The notes: a model not told the origin generated them from the sequence alone. DNA of 64,000 bases from Marivivens sp. (GCA_030827165.1 JAURFB010000001.1:17937-81936); one strand, 5' to 3'. Counted from the first letter of the stretch, positions 35,074-43,752 are shown. Numbers and translations are program-made.

Positions 35074-35402
35074 GCGGGGATGCGGCCAATCAGGCGAAAC
35101 CGCAGATCACCGCAAGGGCGCACGTCGTCGATGATCCCGTCCGGCGCTTCGGCGTAAAGCCGGGCGAAGGTGGCAAGCTCGTCAAACTGCGCTTCGGGAT
35201 CGACGCCGGAGAAGAGATACGCCGCCTTGCCGTCTTCGCGGATGGATACGGTGACGGGCTGGCCGCAGACGATCATGCAGTCGGTCGTGCCGACCGAGGC
35301 CAGATCCCCGAGGCGCGCTTGAAGCCGCGCAGCCATCGCCTCGCCTCCCGGCTGCCCGTCAGCCGCGCGGCACCCGGAACAGATGGTGATGCGCTGTGTC
35401 AT
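35070..35402 (-). CDS. DUF1636 family protein (predicted metal-binding), second copy
   Basis: A 110-residue DUF1636 protein with ITICSGCRAADG (CxxC) at the N-terminus and the central TTDCMIVCGQPVTVS segment. It carries fewer cysteines than the first copy at 26879. The start at 35402 has AAAGGAA close upstream. The longer frame to 35483 runs into the cobW gene. It is divergent from cobW (59 bp between), so both may share a regulatory region, and it faces cbtA. Confidence 0.82.
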   Translation of the reverse strand: MTQRITICSGCRAADGQPGGEAMAARLQARLGDLASVGTTDCMIVCGQPVTVSIREDGKAAYLFSGVDPEAQFDELATFARLYAEAPDGIIDDVRPCGDLRFRLIGRIPA

Positions 35403-35461
35403 CGTCTTTCCTTTCCCGGCCTTTTCGGCCACATGAACAAGGTCAGATAACGGAGACCGCC

Positions 35462-36529
35462 ATGCCTGCCAAGATTCCTGCAACAGTCGTGACCGGCTTT
35501 CTCGGCGCGGGCAAGACGACCCTTATTCGCCATATGCTCCAGAACGCCGAAGGCAAGCGGATCGCGCTCATCATCAACGAGTTTGGCGATCTGGGCGTAG
35601 ACGGCGATATCCTCAAGGGCTGTGGGTCGCAGACCTGCACCGAGGACGATATCATGGAGCTGTCGAACGGATGCATCTGCTGCACCGTGGCCGAGGATTT
35701 CATCCCGACGATGAAAAAGCTGCTCGCCCGCGAGAACCGCCCGGATCACATCGTGATCGAGACCTCGGGCCTTGCCCTGCCGCAGCCCTTGGTCCGCGCG
35801 TTCAACTGGCCGGGGATCTCGACCCGCGTCACGGTCGATGGCGTGGTGACGGTGGTCGACGGCAAGGCCGTGACCGAGGGGCGCTTTGCCCACAACGTCG
35901 CCGCCGTGGATGCCCAGCGGGCGCTGGACGAGAACCTCGACCACGAGACCCCGCTGTCGGAGCTCTTTGAAGATCAGATCGCCTGCGCTGATATGATCGT
36001 CGTCAACAAGACCGACCTTCTGACCGCAGACGAGGCCGAAGCGCTGGCCAGCCGCTTGAAAAGCGAAAGCCGCGAGGGGGTTCAGGTTGTCCATGCCACG
36101 ATGGGGGCGCTGCCGGTGGATGTGCTGCTCGGGCAGGGGATCGGTGCGGAAAACGACCTCGAGGCGCGACACGAGGTGCATCACCACCACCATCACGACG
36201 ACGATGAGGACGATGATCACGACGATCACCACCACGACCATGGCCACGACGAGTTTGAAAGCTTTGTCGTAACCCGCGGCGAGATCGCCGACCCCAAAGG
36301 CTTTGCCGAACGGGTCGCCGCGATCATCCGCGATCACGATATCCTGCGTCTCAAGGGCTTTGTCGCGGTCGAAGGCAAACCGATGCGCTTGACGCTTCAG
36401 GCGGTGGGCCCGCGCGTCGAGACCTATTTCGATCAACCCTTCGGCGCCCAGCCGCGCCAGACCCGGCTTGTGGTAATCGGCGAGGCCGGACTTGACCGCG
36501 CGGCCATTGAGGAGGCGCTCAGCGCATGA
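35462..36529 (+). CDS. cobW: CobW family GTPase/metallochaperone
   Basis: A 355-residue G3E GTPase with Walker A GFLGAGKT (residues 12-19), the metal motif GCICCTV (C71, C73, C74), VVNKTDLL (G4), and a His/Asp-rich linker at residues 237-262 before the CobW C-terminal domain. In the aerobic B12 pathway CobW is thought to deliver cobalt to the CobNST chelatase. I chose the start at 35462, behind GGAGAC. Its stop overlaps the next GNAT gene by 4 bp, and cobN follows further on. Confidence 0.93.
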   Translation: MPAKIPATVVTGFLGAGKTTLIRHMLQNAEGKRIALIINEFGDLGVDGDILKGCGSQTCTEDDIMELSNGCICCTVAEDFIPTMKKLLARENRPDHIVIETSGLALPQPLVRAFNWPGISTRVTVDGVVTVVDGKAVTEGRFAHNVAAVDAQRALDENLDHETPLSELFEDQIACADMIVVNKTDLLTADEAEALASRLKSESREGVQVVHATMGALPVDVLLGQGIGAENDLEARHEVHHHHHHDDDEDDDHDDHHHDHGHDEFESFVVTRGEIADPKGFAERVAAIIRDHDILRLKGFVAVEGKPMRLTLQAVGPRVETYFDQPFGAQPRQTRLVVIGEAGLDRAAIEEALSA

Positions 36530-36978
36530 CGATTGAGGTTCGCGCCGCGGATCCGAAATCCAGCGAGGGCACTGCCCTTTTGACGGCGAGCCATGCCTTT
36601 CTGGCCACGCTCTATCCGCCCGAGCATATGTTTGCCCTGTCGATCGACGAGCTGTGCGATCCCTCGATCACCTTCTGGATCGCTTGGGACGGGGCCGAGC
36701 CGCTTGGTTGCGTGGCGCTGGCGCGCAAGGACGGCTATGCCGAGGTCAAATCGATGTTTGTCGATCCCGCAAAGCGCGGGCGCGGGGCGGGCGAGGCGCT
36801 GGTGACGACGCTCGATGCCGCCGCAGCGAAGGAGGGCATCGCGAGGCTCTGCCTAGAGACCGGCGACGATCTTTACCCCGCCCACCGGCTCTATCGCCGG
36901 CTCGGGTTCAAGGATTGCGGCCCGTTCGGCGATTATGTCGAAGGGCCCCATTCCGTCTTCATGGAAAAGCCGCTGTGA
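36526..36978 (+). CDS. GNAT family N-acetyltransferase
   Basis: A 150-residue acetyltransferase with the acetyl-CoA motif A AEVKSMFVDPAKRGRGAGEA and a C-terminal YRRLGFKDCGPFGDY. It overlaps cobW by 4 bp and lies upstream of cobN, so it is co-transcribed with cobalamin genes. The acceptor substrate is unknown and no role in B12 synthesis is established. Confidence 0.87.
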   Translation: MTIEVRAADPKSSEGTALLTASHAFLATLYPPEHMFALSIDELCDPSITFWIAWDGAEPLGCVALARKDGYAEVKSMFVDPAKRGRGAGEALVTTLDAAAAKEGIARLCLETGDDLYPAHRLYRRLGFKDCGPFGDYVEGPHSVFMEKPL

Positions 36979-36995
36979 CGGCGCGGCCTGTCAGA

Positions 36996-37166
36996 TCACT
37001 TGTCGGCCTTCTGTGCTTTCTCGGCGTTGGCCTTCATCTTGGCCAGAAGCGCCGCCTTGTCGGCATCCTTGCGGCCATAGCCCTTGGGCCCGGCCTGTTG
37101 CTGATCATAGGCGTTGCGCGGCTCGTGGCGGCCGCCTTTGGGGTTGCCCGATTTTCCGTAATCCAT
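36996..37166 (-). CDS. Small basic hypothetical protein (56 aa)
   Basis: A 56-residue, Lys/Gly/Gln-rich soluble protein (MDYGKSGNPKGGRHEP, then a Lys/Ala-rich helix at the C-terminus). AAAGGA lies 8-13 bases before the ATG at 37166, which supports translation. It is embedded in the antisense orientation between the GNAT gene and cobN, divergent from cobN by 68 bp. It looks disordered at the N-terminus and may bind nucleic acid. The family is not recognised with certainty. Confidence 0.6.
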   Translation of the reverse strand: MDYGKSGNPKGGRHEPRNAYDQQQAGPKGYGRKDADKAALLAKMKANAEKAQKADK

Positions 37167-37234
37167 AGTCGCGTCCTTTCGCGGTGTTCGCCGCCCTTTG
37201 CCGTATACCGCATCCTGCCACAAGGGGCGATCTG

Positions 37235-40200
37235 ATGCACCTGCTTGCGGCAACGCCCGGCAATATTGACGACGGCAAGGACCCGGTCGACCTTGGCCAG
37301 ACGCCTGCCGACGTTGTGGTGATCTCGGCCGCCGATACCGAGCTTGCCGCACTTTCGGCCGCGCGGGGCGAGATGGACGCGCCGCCCTCGCTGCGGCTTG
37401 CCAGCTTGATGAACCTGCAACACCCGATGTCGGTCGACCTGCATCTCGATGCCTGCGCCACCCGCTCGCGCATCGTGATCGCGCGGGTTCTGGGCGGGGC
37501 GGGCTATTGGAGATACGGGCTCGAACAATTTGCCGCGCGGCTGCACGAGGCGGGCGTGCCCTTCGCCGCGCTGCCGGGCGATGACAAGCCGGACCCGGAA
37601 TTGCGCCAGCTCTCGACGGTTGCGGGCGAAGATTACGATGCGCTTTGGGCCTATCTGGTCGAGGGCGGGCCGGAGAACAGCGTCAACTTCCTGCGTTATG
37701 CCAAGGCGATGCTGGACGGCTGCGACAGGCCCGCCGCCGCCGCGCCGCTCTTGCGGGCGGGCGTTTATTGGCCCGGCGCGGGAATAGGTGGGCCCGAGGC
37801 CGCGAAGGAAAGCTGGACCGAGGGCGCCCCGGTGGTGCCGGTGGTCTTCTACCGTGCGCTGGTGCAAGGCGCGGGGCTTCACCCGATCAACCGGCTGGTG
37901 AAATCGCTTCTCAGGGCCGGCCTCAATCCCCTGCCCGTCTTCGTCGCCTCGCTCAAAGACCCGCTGAGTGCGGCGACGCTTGAGGGGCTGTTCCTCGACA
38001 CTCCTCCCGCGTTGATCCTCAACTGCACCTCTTTCGCAGTCGGCAGCCCTCATGCCGAAGACCCCGCCGCAAGCAATCCGCTGGCGGCGCCCCATGCCAA
38101 CGAGGCGCCGGTCTTTCAGGTGATCCTCTCGGGCGGGACGGAGGAGGCGTGGGGCGGCGGCAAGGCCGGGCTTTCCGCCCGCGACATCGCAATGAACGTG
38201 GCACTGCCCGAGGTGGACGGCAGGATCATCACCCGCGCGATCAGCTTCAAGGGGCAGGCCTACTTCGACGAGGCCACCGAATGCCCCATCGCCACCTATC
38301 AGGCGCGGGGCGACCGGATCGAGTATGTCGCCAATCTCGCCGCCGCATTGGCACGCCTGCGCAGCAAGTCGGCCGACGAGCGGCGGGTGGCGCTGATCCT
38401 TGCCAACTATCCCAACAAGGACGGCCGCCTCGCCAATGGCGTTGGCCTCGATACCCCTGCGGGAACGGTGCATGTCTTGAACCTTCTCGCCGGCGCGGGC
38501 TATCGCCTTCACAACCCACCGAGCGACGCCAGGGCGCTGATGGACGCAATGATGGCAGGGCCGACCAACTGGCTCACCGATCGCGCGGTGCGCACGGGCG
38601 GAGTCGATCTGAGTTTCGCCGACTACCAGATCGCCTATGGCCAACTGCCCTACGAGTTGCGCCGCGATATCGAGGCGCGCTGGGGCAAGCCCGAGGAGGA
38701 TCCCTTCTACGAGGAGGGCGAGGTCGATTGCGGGCGCTTCAAGCTTTCGGTCCTGAGCTATGGCAACGTGGTCGTCGGGCTCCAGCCAGCGCGCGGCTAC
38801 AATATCGACCCGACCGACACCTACCACGCACCCGACCTCGTGCCGCCGCACAACTATCTCGCCTTCTATTTCTGGCTGCGTAACGTCTTTGCCGCCGATG
38901 CCCTCGTCCACATGGGCAAGCACGGCAATCTCGAATGGCTGCCCGGCAAGGCGGTGGCCCTGTCCGAGACTTGCTGGCCCGAAGCGATCCTTGGGCCGTT
39001 GCCGCATCTTTATCCCTTCATCGTCAACGATCCGGGCGAGGGCACGCAGGCCAAGCGCCGCGCGCAGGCGGTGATTATCGACCACCTGACCCCGCCGCTA
39101 ACCCGCGCCGAAAGCTATGGCCCCTTGCGCGATCTCGAGGCGCTGGTGGATGAATATTACGAGGCCGCCGGTGTCGATCCTCGCCGTATCGACCACCTGC
39201 GCCGAGAAATCCTCTCGCTCGCAGATGTAACCGGACTTGCCGTCGACGCAGGCTTCGCCGGCGAGACAGAGGGCGATCTGGCCAAGCTAGATGCCTACCT
39301 CTGCGAGCTCAAAGAGGCGCAGATTCGCGACGGCCTGCATGTCTTCGGCCAATCTCCCGAAGGCATGCTTGCCCGCGACCTGGCCATCGCTCTGACGCGC
39401 GTGCCGCGCGGCGACGGGGAGGGCCGCAATGCCTCGCTCCTTCGCGCACTGGCCGACGACCTTGGCCTTGGCTTTGATCCCCTTTCCGCCGATCTCGGCG
39501 CGAATTGGGATGGGCCAAAGCCCGAGACGATGACGGGCGACAGCCCATGGCGCACCGCTGGCGATACGGTCGAGCGGCTGGAAATTCTCGCCCAGCGACT
39601 CGTCGATGGCGCCGAGGCCCCCGGCCCCGCCTCGGCCGCCGTTCTTTCCGAATTGCGCGAGCGCGTGCTGCCCACCGTTGCCGCCTGCGGGCCCGAAGAG
39701 GGCATGGGCCTGCTGTCCGGCCTTGATGGCCGCGCCGTCCGCCCTGGCGCATCCGGCGCGCCAACACGCGGGCGGCTCGACGTCTTGCCCACGGGGCGCA
39801 ACTTCTATTCGGTCGACAGCCGCGCGGTGCCGACGCCGACCGCTTGGGCGCTCGGGTGGAAGTCCGCCAACCTTCTCATTGAGAAGCACCTGCAAGACCA
39901 CGGCGACTGGCCCCGCTCCATGCTGGTGACCGCTTGGGGCACCGCCAATATGCGCACCGGCGGCGACGATATTGCGCAAGCCTTGGCGTTGATGGGCGTG
40001 AAACCGAAATGGGACAGCGCCAACCGCCGCGTCACCGGCTTTGAGATCCTCCCCCAGGGCGTCCTCGGCCGCCCACGGGTCGACGTCACGCTCCGTATCT
40101 CGGGCTTTTTCCGCGATGCCTTCCCCCAACTCATCGCGCTTTTCGACAGCGCCGCCCGCGCGGTTCAGGCGCTTGACGAACCCGACGACCTCAACCCCGC

Positions 40201-40921
40201 CGCCGCCCGCGCGAATAGAGGCGAGGCCAAGGCGCGGGTCTATGGCTCCAAACCCGGTGCCTATGGCGCAGGCCTTCAGGCGCTGATCGACGAACGCAGC
40301 TGGTCGGACAAGGCCGATCTTGGCGCCGCCTATCTCGACTGGGGCGGCTACAGCTATGGCGCGGCGGATGACGGCACACGCGACCGCGACGGCTTTGCCG
40401 CACGGCTCGGTCAAGTCGAAGCCATCGTCCAAAATCAGGACAACCGCGAACACGATCTTCTCGACAGCGACGATTACTACCAGTTCGAAGGTGGCGCTGC
40501 GGCGGCTGTCTCCAGCCTTCAAGGCAAGGATCGCCCGATCTATCACAACGACCATTCCCGCCCCGAGCGACCCGTGATCCGCACTCTGGATGACGAGATC
40601 GCCCGCGTGGTCCGCAGCCGCGTGGTGAACCCCAAGTGGATCGACGGGGTCAAGCGCCACGGCTACAAGGGCGCCTTCGAGATCGCGGCCACCGTCGATT
40701 ATCTCTTTGCGTTCGCCGCCACCACGGGCGCGGTGCGCGGGCATCATTTCGACATGGTCGAAAGCGCCTTCCTTGAAGACGCGGCGACACGTGATTTCAT
40801 CGCCGAGCACAATCTCCCCGCCTTGCGCGAGATCGCCCAGCGCCTGCAAGAAGCGATTGACCGTGGCCTCTGGCAGCCCAAGTCCAACTCGGCCCGCGCC
40901 CGGATCGGGGGCCTCCTGTGA
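37235..40921 (+). CDS. cobN: Cobaltochelatase subunit CobN
   Basis: A 1228-residue large subunit of the ATP-dependent aerobic cobalt chelatase, homologous to magnesium chelatase BchH. Typical segments include NCTSFAVGSPHAEDP, HMGKHGNLEWLPGKAVALS, TARGRLD-type GAPTRGRLDVLPTGRNFYSVD and WGTANMRTGGDDIAQALALMG. It inserts Co2+ into hydrogenobyrinic acid a,c-diamide with CobS and CobT, which are not in this window. I chose the start at 37235 (MHLLAATPGN). An upstream in-frame start would overlap the divergent small gene. Confidence 0.96.
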   Translation: MHLLAATPGNIDDGKDPVDLGQTPADVVVISAADTELAALSAARGEMDAPPSLRLASLMNLQHPMSVDLHLDACATRSRIVIARVLGGAGYWRYGLEQFAARLHEAGVPFAALPGDDKPDPELRQLSTVAGEDYDALWAYLVEGGPENSVNFLRYAKAMLDGCDRPAAAAPLLRAGVYWPGAGIGGPEAAKESWTEGAPVVPVVFYRALVQGAGLHPINRLVKSLLRAGLNPLPVFVASLKDPLSAATLEGLFLDTPPALILNCTSFAVGSPHAEDPAASNPLAAPHANEAPVFQVILSGGTEEAWGGGKAGLSARDIAMNVALPEVDGRIITRAISFKGQAYFDEATECPIATYQARGDRIEYVANLAAALARLRSKSADERRVALILANYPNKDGRLANGVGLDTPAGTVHVLNLLAGAGYRLHNPPSDARALMDAMMAGPTNWLTDRAVRTGGVDLSFADYQIAYGQLPYELRRDIEARWGKPEEDPFYEEGEVDCGRFKLSVLSYGNVVVGLQPARGYNIDPTDTYHAPDLVPPHNYLAFYFWLRNVFAADALVHMGKHGNLEWLPGKAVALSETCWPEAILGPLPHLYPFIVNDPGEGTQAKRRAQAVIIDHLTPPLTRAESYGPLRDLEALVDEYYEAAGVDPRRIDHLRREILSLADVTGLAVDAGFAGETEGDLAKLDAYLCELKEAQIRDGLHVFGQSPEGMLARDLAIALTRVPRGDGEGRNASLLRALADDLGLGFDPLSADLGANWDGPKPETMTGDSPWRTAGDTVERLEILAQRLVDGAEAPGPASAAVLSELRERVLPTVAACGPEEGMGLLSGLDGRAVRPGASGAPTRGRLDVLPTGRNFYSVDSRAVPTPTAWALGWKSANLLIEKHLQDHGDWPRSMLVTAWGTANMRTGGDDIAQALALMGVKPKWDSANRRVTGFEILPQGVLGRPRVDVTLRISGFFRDAFPQLIALFDSAARAVQALDEPDDLNPAAARANRGEAKARVYGSKPGAYGAGLQALIDERSWSDKADLGAAYLDWGGYSYGAADDGTRDRDGFAARLGQVEAIVQNQDNREHDLLDSDDYYQFEGGAAAAVSSLQGKDRPIYHNDHSRPERPVIRTLDDEIARVVRSRVVNPKWIDGVKRHGYKGAFEIAATVDYLFAFAATTGAVRGHHFDMVESAFLEDAATRDFIAEHNLPALREIAQRLQEAIDRGLWQPKSNSARARIGGLL

Positions 40922-41361
40922 CCCCTCGCCGCGCCACGTCCGAAGATCTGTCTGCGACGCTGACGCTGATCCGCGCTGCCTTCGCCTTCATGGACGGACG
41001 CATCGATCCACCCTCATCGATGCATCGCCTGACGAAAGAGGATCTCGCCAACAGCGAAGTCTGGGTGATCGGGTCGCCACCCCTCGCCTGCATCGTCCTG
41101 ACCCCCAAGGCAGATGCCCTCTATCTCGGCAAGCTCGCCGTCGCCGCCTCCGAGCGCGGCAAGGGCCATGCCCGAGCGCTCGTCAACCAAGCCGGGCGGC
41201 GCGCCCGCCCGCTTGGCATGGCCGCCCTCGAATTGCAGACCCGCATCGAGCTTGTCGAAAACCAGCGCACCTTCGAAGCCATGGGCTTCGTCGAGGTCGC
41301 CCGCACCGCGCACGCAGGCTATGATCGCCCCACGTCCATCACCTACCGGAGGCCGCTATGA
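40918..41361 (+). CDS. GNAT family N-acetyltransferase
   Basis: A 147-residue acetyltransferase starting with GTG at 40918, overlapping the cobN stop. Motif A is AASERGKGHARALVNQAG, followed by ALELQTRIELVENQRTFEAM and GFVEVARTAHAGY. It overlaps cobO by 4 bp. It is therefore translated within the cobN-cobO operon, a second GNAT among B12 genes. Its substrate is unknown. Confidence 0.85.
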   Translation: MTPRRATSEDLSATLTLIRAAFAFMDGRIDPPSSMHRLTKEDLANSEVWVIGSPPLACIVLTPKADALYLGKLAVAASERGKGHARALVNQAGRRARPLGMAALELQTRIELVENQRTFEAMGFVEVARTAHAGYDRPTSITYRRPL

Positions 41362-41966
41362 CCGAAGACGACGACCGCCACGCCAAGAAGATGGCCAAGA
41401 AGAAAGCCGCCCGCGACAAGATCATGGCCACCAAGACCGACCAAAAGGGCCTGATCATCGTCCATACCGGCAAGGGCAAGGGCAAATCCTCGGCCGCCTT
41501 CGGCATGATCTTCCGCTGCATCGCGCACGGGATGAAATGCGCGGTGGTCCAGTTCATCAAGGGCGGCATGAGCACCGGCGAGCGCGATCTGATCTTGCGT
41601 CAGTTCACCGATATCTGCGAGTTCCACACCATGGGCGAGGGGTTCACCTGGGAAACACAGGACAAATCCCGCGATACAGAGATGGCGCAGGCGGCCTGGA
41701 CCAAGGCAAAGGAGCTGATCCGCGATCCGGCCAACAAGATGGTCCTCCTCGACGAGATCAACATCGCCATCCGCTATGATTATGTCGATATCGCCGATGT
41801 CGTGACATTCCTCGCCGAGCAAAAGCCGCCGATGACCCATGTCGTCCTGACGGGCCGCAACGCGCATGACGATCTCATCGAGATCGCCGACCTTGTGACC
41901 GAGATGGAGCTTATCAAGCACCCCTTCCGGTCCGGCATCAAGGCGCAGATCGGCGTCGAGTTTTAG
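41358..41966 (+). CDS. cobO: Cob(I)yrinic acid a,c-diamide adenosyltransferase
   Basis: A 202-residue CobA/CobO/BtuR-type enzyme that transfers the 5'-deoxyadenosyl group from ATP to the cob(I)alt centre. It has a P-loop-like HTGKGKGKSS (residues 36-45), the basic N-terminal KKMAKKKAARDKI helix, KMVLLDEINIAIRYDYVD and LTGRNAHDDLIEIADLVTEM. It is the last gene of the cobW-cobN-cobO run and is followed by a paired repeat likely to end transcription. Confidence 0.95.
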   Translation: MTEDDDRHAKKMAKKKAARDKIMATKTDQKGLIIVHTGKGKGKSSAAFGMIFRCIAHGMKCAVVQFIKGGMSTGERDLILRQFTDICEFHTMGEGFTWETQDKSRDTEMAQAAWTKAKELIRDPANKMVLLDEINIAIRYDYVDIADVVTFLAEQKPPMTHVVLTGRNAHDDLIEIADLVTEMELIKHPFRSGIKAQIGVEF

Positions 41967-42090
41967 GGGGGCTCTGCCCCCGTCTCCTGACGGAGACTCC
42001 CCCGGAGTGTTTTCGGCCAAAAGAAGCGGCAATCTTTTGGCTTCAAATACTCCGGGGGTGAATGCCGAAGGCAGAGGGGGCAGCGCCCCC
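41967..42090. repeat. Inverted pair of dispersed repeats (copies D1 and D2), likely bidirectional terminator
   Basis: D1 (41967-42029, plus) reads GGGGGCTCTGCCCCCG, an inner hairpin GTCTCCTGACGGAGAC, CTCCCCCGGAGTGTTTTC and GGCCAAAAGAAG. D2 (about 42035-42090) is the same element in the opposite orientation, with its own GGGGGCGCTGCCCCC-type hairpin. Together they form a large palindrome between convergent cobO and the TPP-enzyme gene. Confidence 0.75.
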
Positions 42091-43752
42091 TTATTGCTTT
42101 TTCGCCGCTTCCCCTGCCGCGCGGGCGGCATCAAGGGTGAGCGAGGTTCCAAGCGCCTGCTCGTCGACGACAAGCTCGATCACCGACGGAAGGTTGGATG
42201 CCTTGGCGCGGGCGAAGGCACCCGCAAATTCTTCGGTTCTCAGCACAGTCTCGCCATGTCCGCCATAGGCGCGGGCAAGGGCGGCGAAATCGGGGTTTTG
42301 CAGCATCGTGCCCGAGACCCGGCCGGGATAATGTTTTTCCTGATGCATCCGGATCGTGCCGTAGCGGCCGTTGTTGACCACCACGACAATCGGCGTCGCG
42401 CCGTATTGCTTGGCGGTCGACATCTCGTTCAGGGTCATCTGGAAGCAACCGTCGCCTGCAAGGCAGACCACCGTCTTCTCCGGGTTTTCCAATGAGGCGG
42501 AAACCGCGGCGGGGAAGCCATAACCCATCGAGCCGGAGGTCGGGGCGAGTTGGGTGCCATAGCCCTTGTAGGTGAAATAGCGGTGCAACCAGGCTGCATA
42601 ATTGCCGGCGCCGTTCGTCACGATTGCATCCTGGGGTAGGTTGGCCGAGAGCCAGGCGATCACCTCTTCTTGCTTCACATCGCCGGGGCTCGGGAAGGGC
42701 GTGGCCCAACCGAGATAGTCGGCGCGCGCGGCGGCGGTCCAGTCGGACCAATCCTTGCTGGCGCTGTTCAGCGCAGCGAGGGCCGCGACGAATGAGGGGC
42801 CATCGCTCACAACCGAGAGGTCGGGGGTGAAGACCCGGCCAATCTCGTCTGCATCGGCGTGTATATGGGCGATCTTCGGACGCGGGCCGGGACCGTCGAA
42901 AAGCGCGTAGCCTTGCGTCGCGATATCGCCAAGGCGCGAGCCGATGACGAGAAGCCGGTCGGCCTCGCGCATCCGCTTGGCGAGTTTGGGGTTGATGCCG
43001 ACGTTAAGGTCGCCCGCATAGGAGGGGTGGCGGTTGTCGAGATAGTCCTGCCGGCGGAACGCGAGCGCGACGGGCAGATTCTCGCGTCCGGCGAAGGTCG
43101 CAAGATCGGCGGCGGCGGCGGGCGACCAGTGCGGTCCGCCGACCACGACCAGCGGACGCTCGGCCTCGGAGAGCCACTCGAGGGCAGCGCGGGCTTGCCC
43201 CGAGCGGTCGCGCGCAGAGGGGCGCGGGGCGGGCGCTTCATCGGCCACATCGGCCATTGCGCTCAGCATATCCTCGGGTAGCGCCAGCACGACCGGGCCG
43301 GGGCGGCCCGAGGTGGCCACGGCAAAGGCGCGGCGGATGTATTCGGGCAGGCGCTCGGTCTGGTCGATCTCGGTCGCCCATTTGGCGAGGCCGCCGAAAA
43401 CCTCGCGATAGTTGATCTCCTGAAAGGCCTCGCGGTCGCGGTGGCTGCGGTCGATCTGGCCGACGAAGAGGATCATCGGCGTCGAATCCTGCCGCGCGAT
43501 ATGGATGCCGGCGGAGGCATTGGTCGCGCCGGGGCCGCGGGTGACGAAGGCGATGCCGGGGGTGCCTGTCATCTTGCCATAGGCTTCGGCCATCATCGCC
43601 GCGCCGCCCTCGTGGCGGCAGACGATGTTGTCGATCCCGCTTTCATAAAGGCCGTCAAGCGCTGCGAGAAAGCTCTCGCCCGGCACGGAAAAGACCCGGC
43701 GCACGCCGTGAAGCTTGAGTTGATCGGCAAGAATCTGGCCGCCGTGACGCAT
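42091..43752 (-). CDS. Thiamine-pyrophosphate-binding enzyme, acetolactate-synthase-like
   Basis: A 553-residue three-domain TPP enzyme. The N-terminal PYR domain has the activating Glu48 in CRHEGGAAMMAEAYG, followed by a central domain, and the C-terminal PP domain has GDGCFQMTLNEM with NNGRYGTI. These place it in the acetolactate synthase/benzoylformate decarboxylase family, but its reaction cannot be fixed. No ilvN regulatory subunit gene is adjacent, so a decarboxylase or catabolic role is plausible. I chose the start at 43752 because AAGGAGGG lies 7 bp before it. Confidence 0.87.
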   Translation of the reverse strand: MRHGGQILADQLKLHGVRRVFSVPGESFLAALDGLYESGIDNIVCRHEGGAAMMAEAYGKMTGTPGIAFVTRGPGATNASAGIHIARQDSTPMILFVGQIDRSHRDREAFQEINYREVFGGLAKWATEIDQTERLPEYIRRAFAVATSGRPGPVVLALPEDMLSAMADVADEAPAPRPSARDRSGQARAALEWLSEAERPLVVVGGPHWSPAAAADLATFAGRENLPVALAFRRQDYLDNRHPSYAGDLNVGINPKLAKRMREADRLLVIGSRLGDIATQGYALFDGPGPRPKIAHIHADADEIGRVFTPDLSVVSDGPSFVAALAALNSASKDWSDWTAAARADYLGWATPFPSPGDVKQEEVIAWLSANLPQDAIVTNGAGNYAAWLHRYFTYKGYGTQLAPTSGSMGYGFPAAVSASLENPEKTVVCLAGDGCFQMTLNEMSTAKQYGATPIVVVVNNGRYGTIRMHQEKHYPGRVSGTMLQNPDFAALARAYGGHGETVLRTEEFAGAFARAKASNLPSVIELVVDEQALGTSLTLDAARAAGEAAKKQ

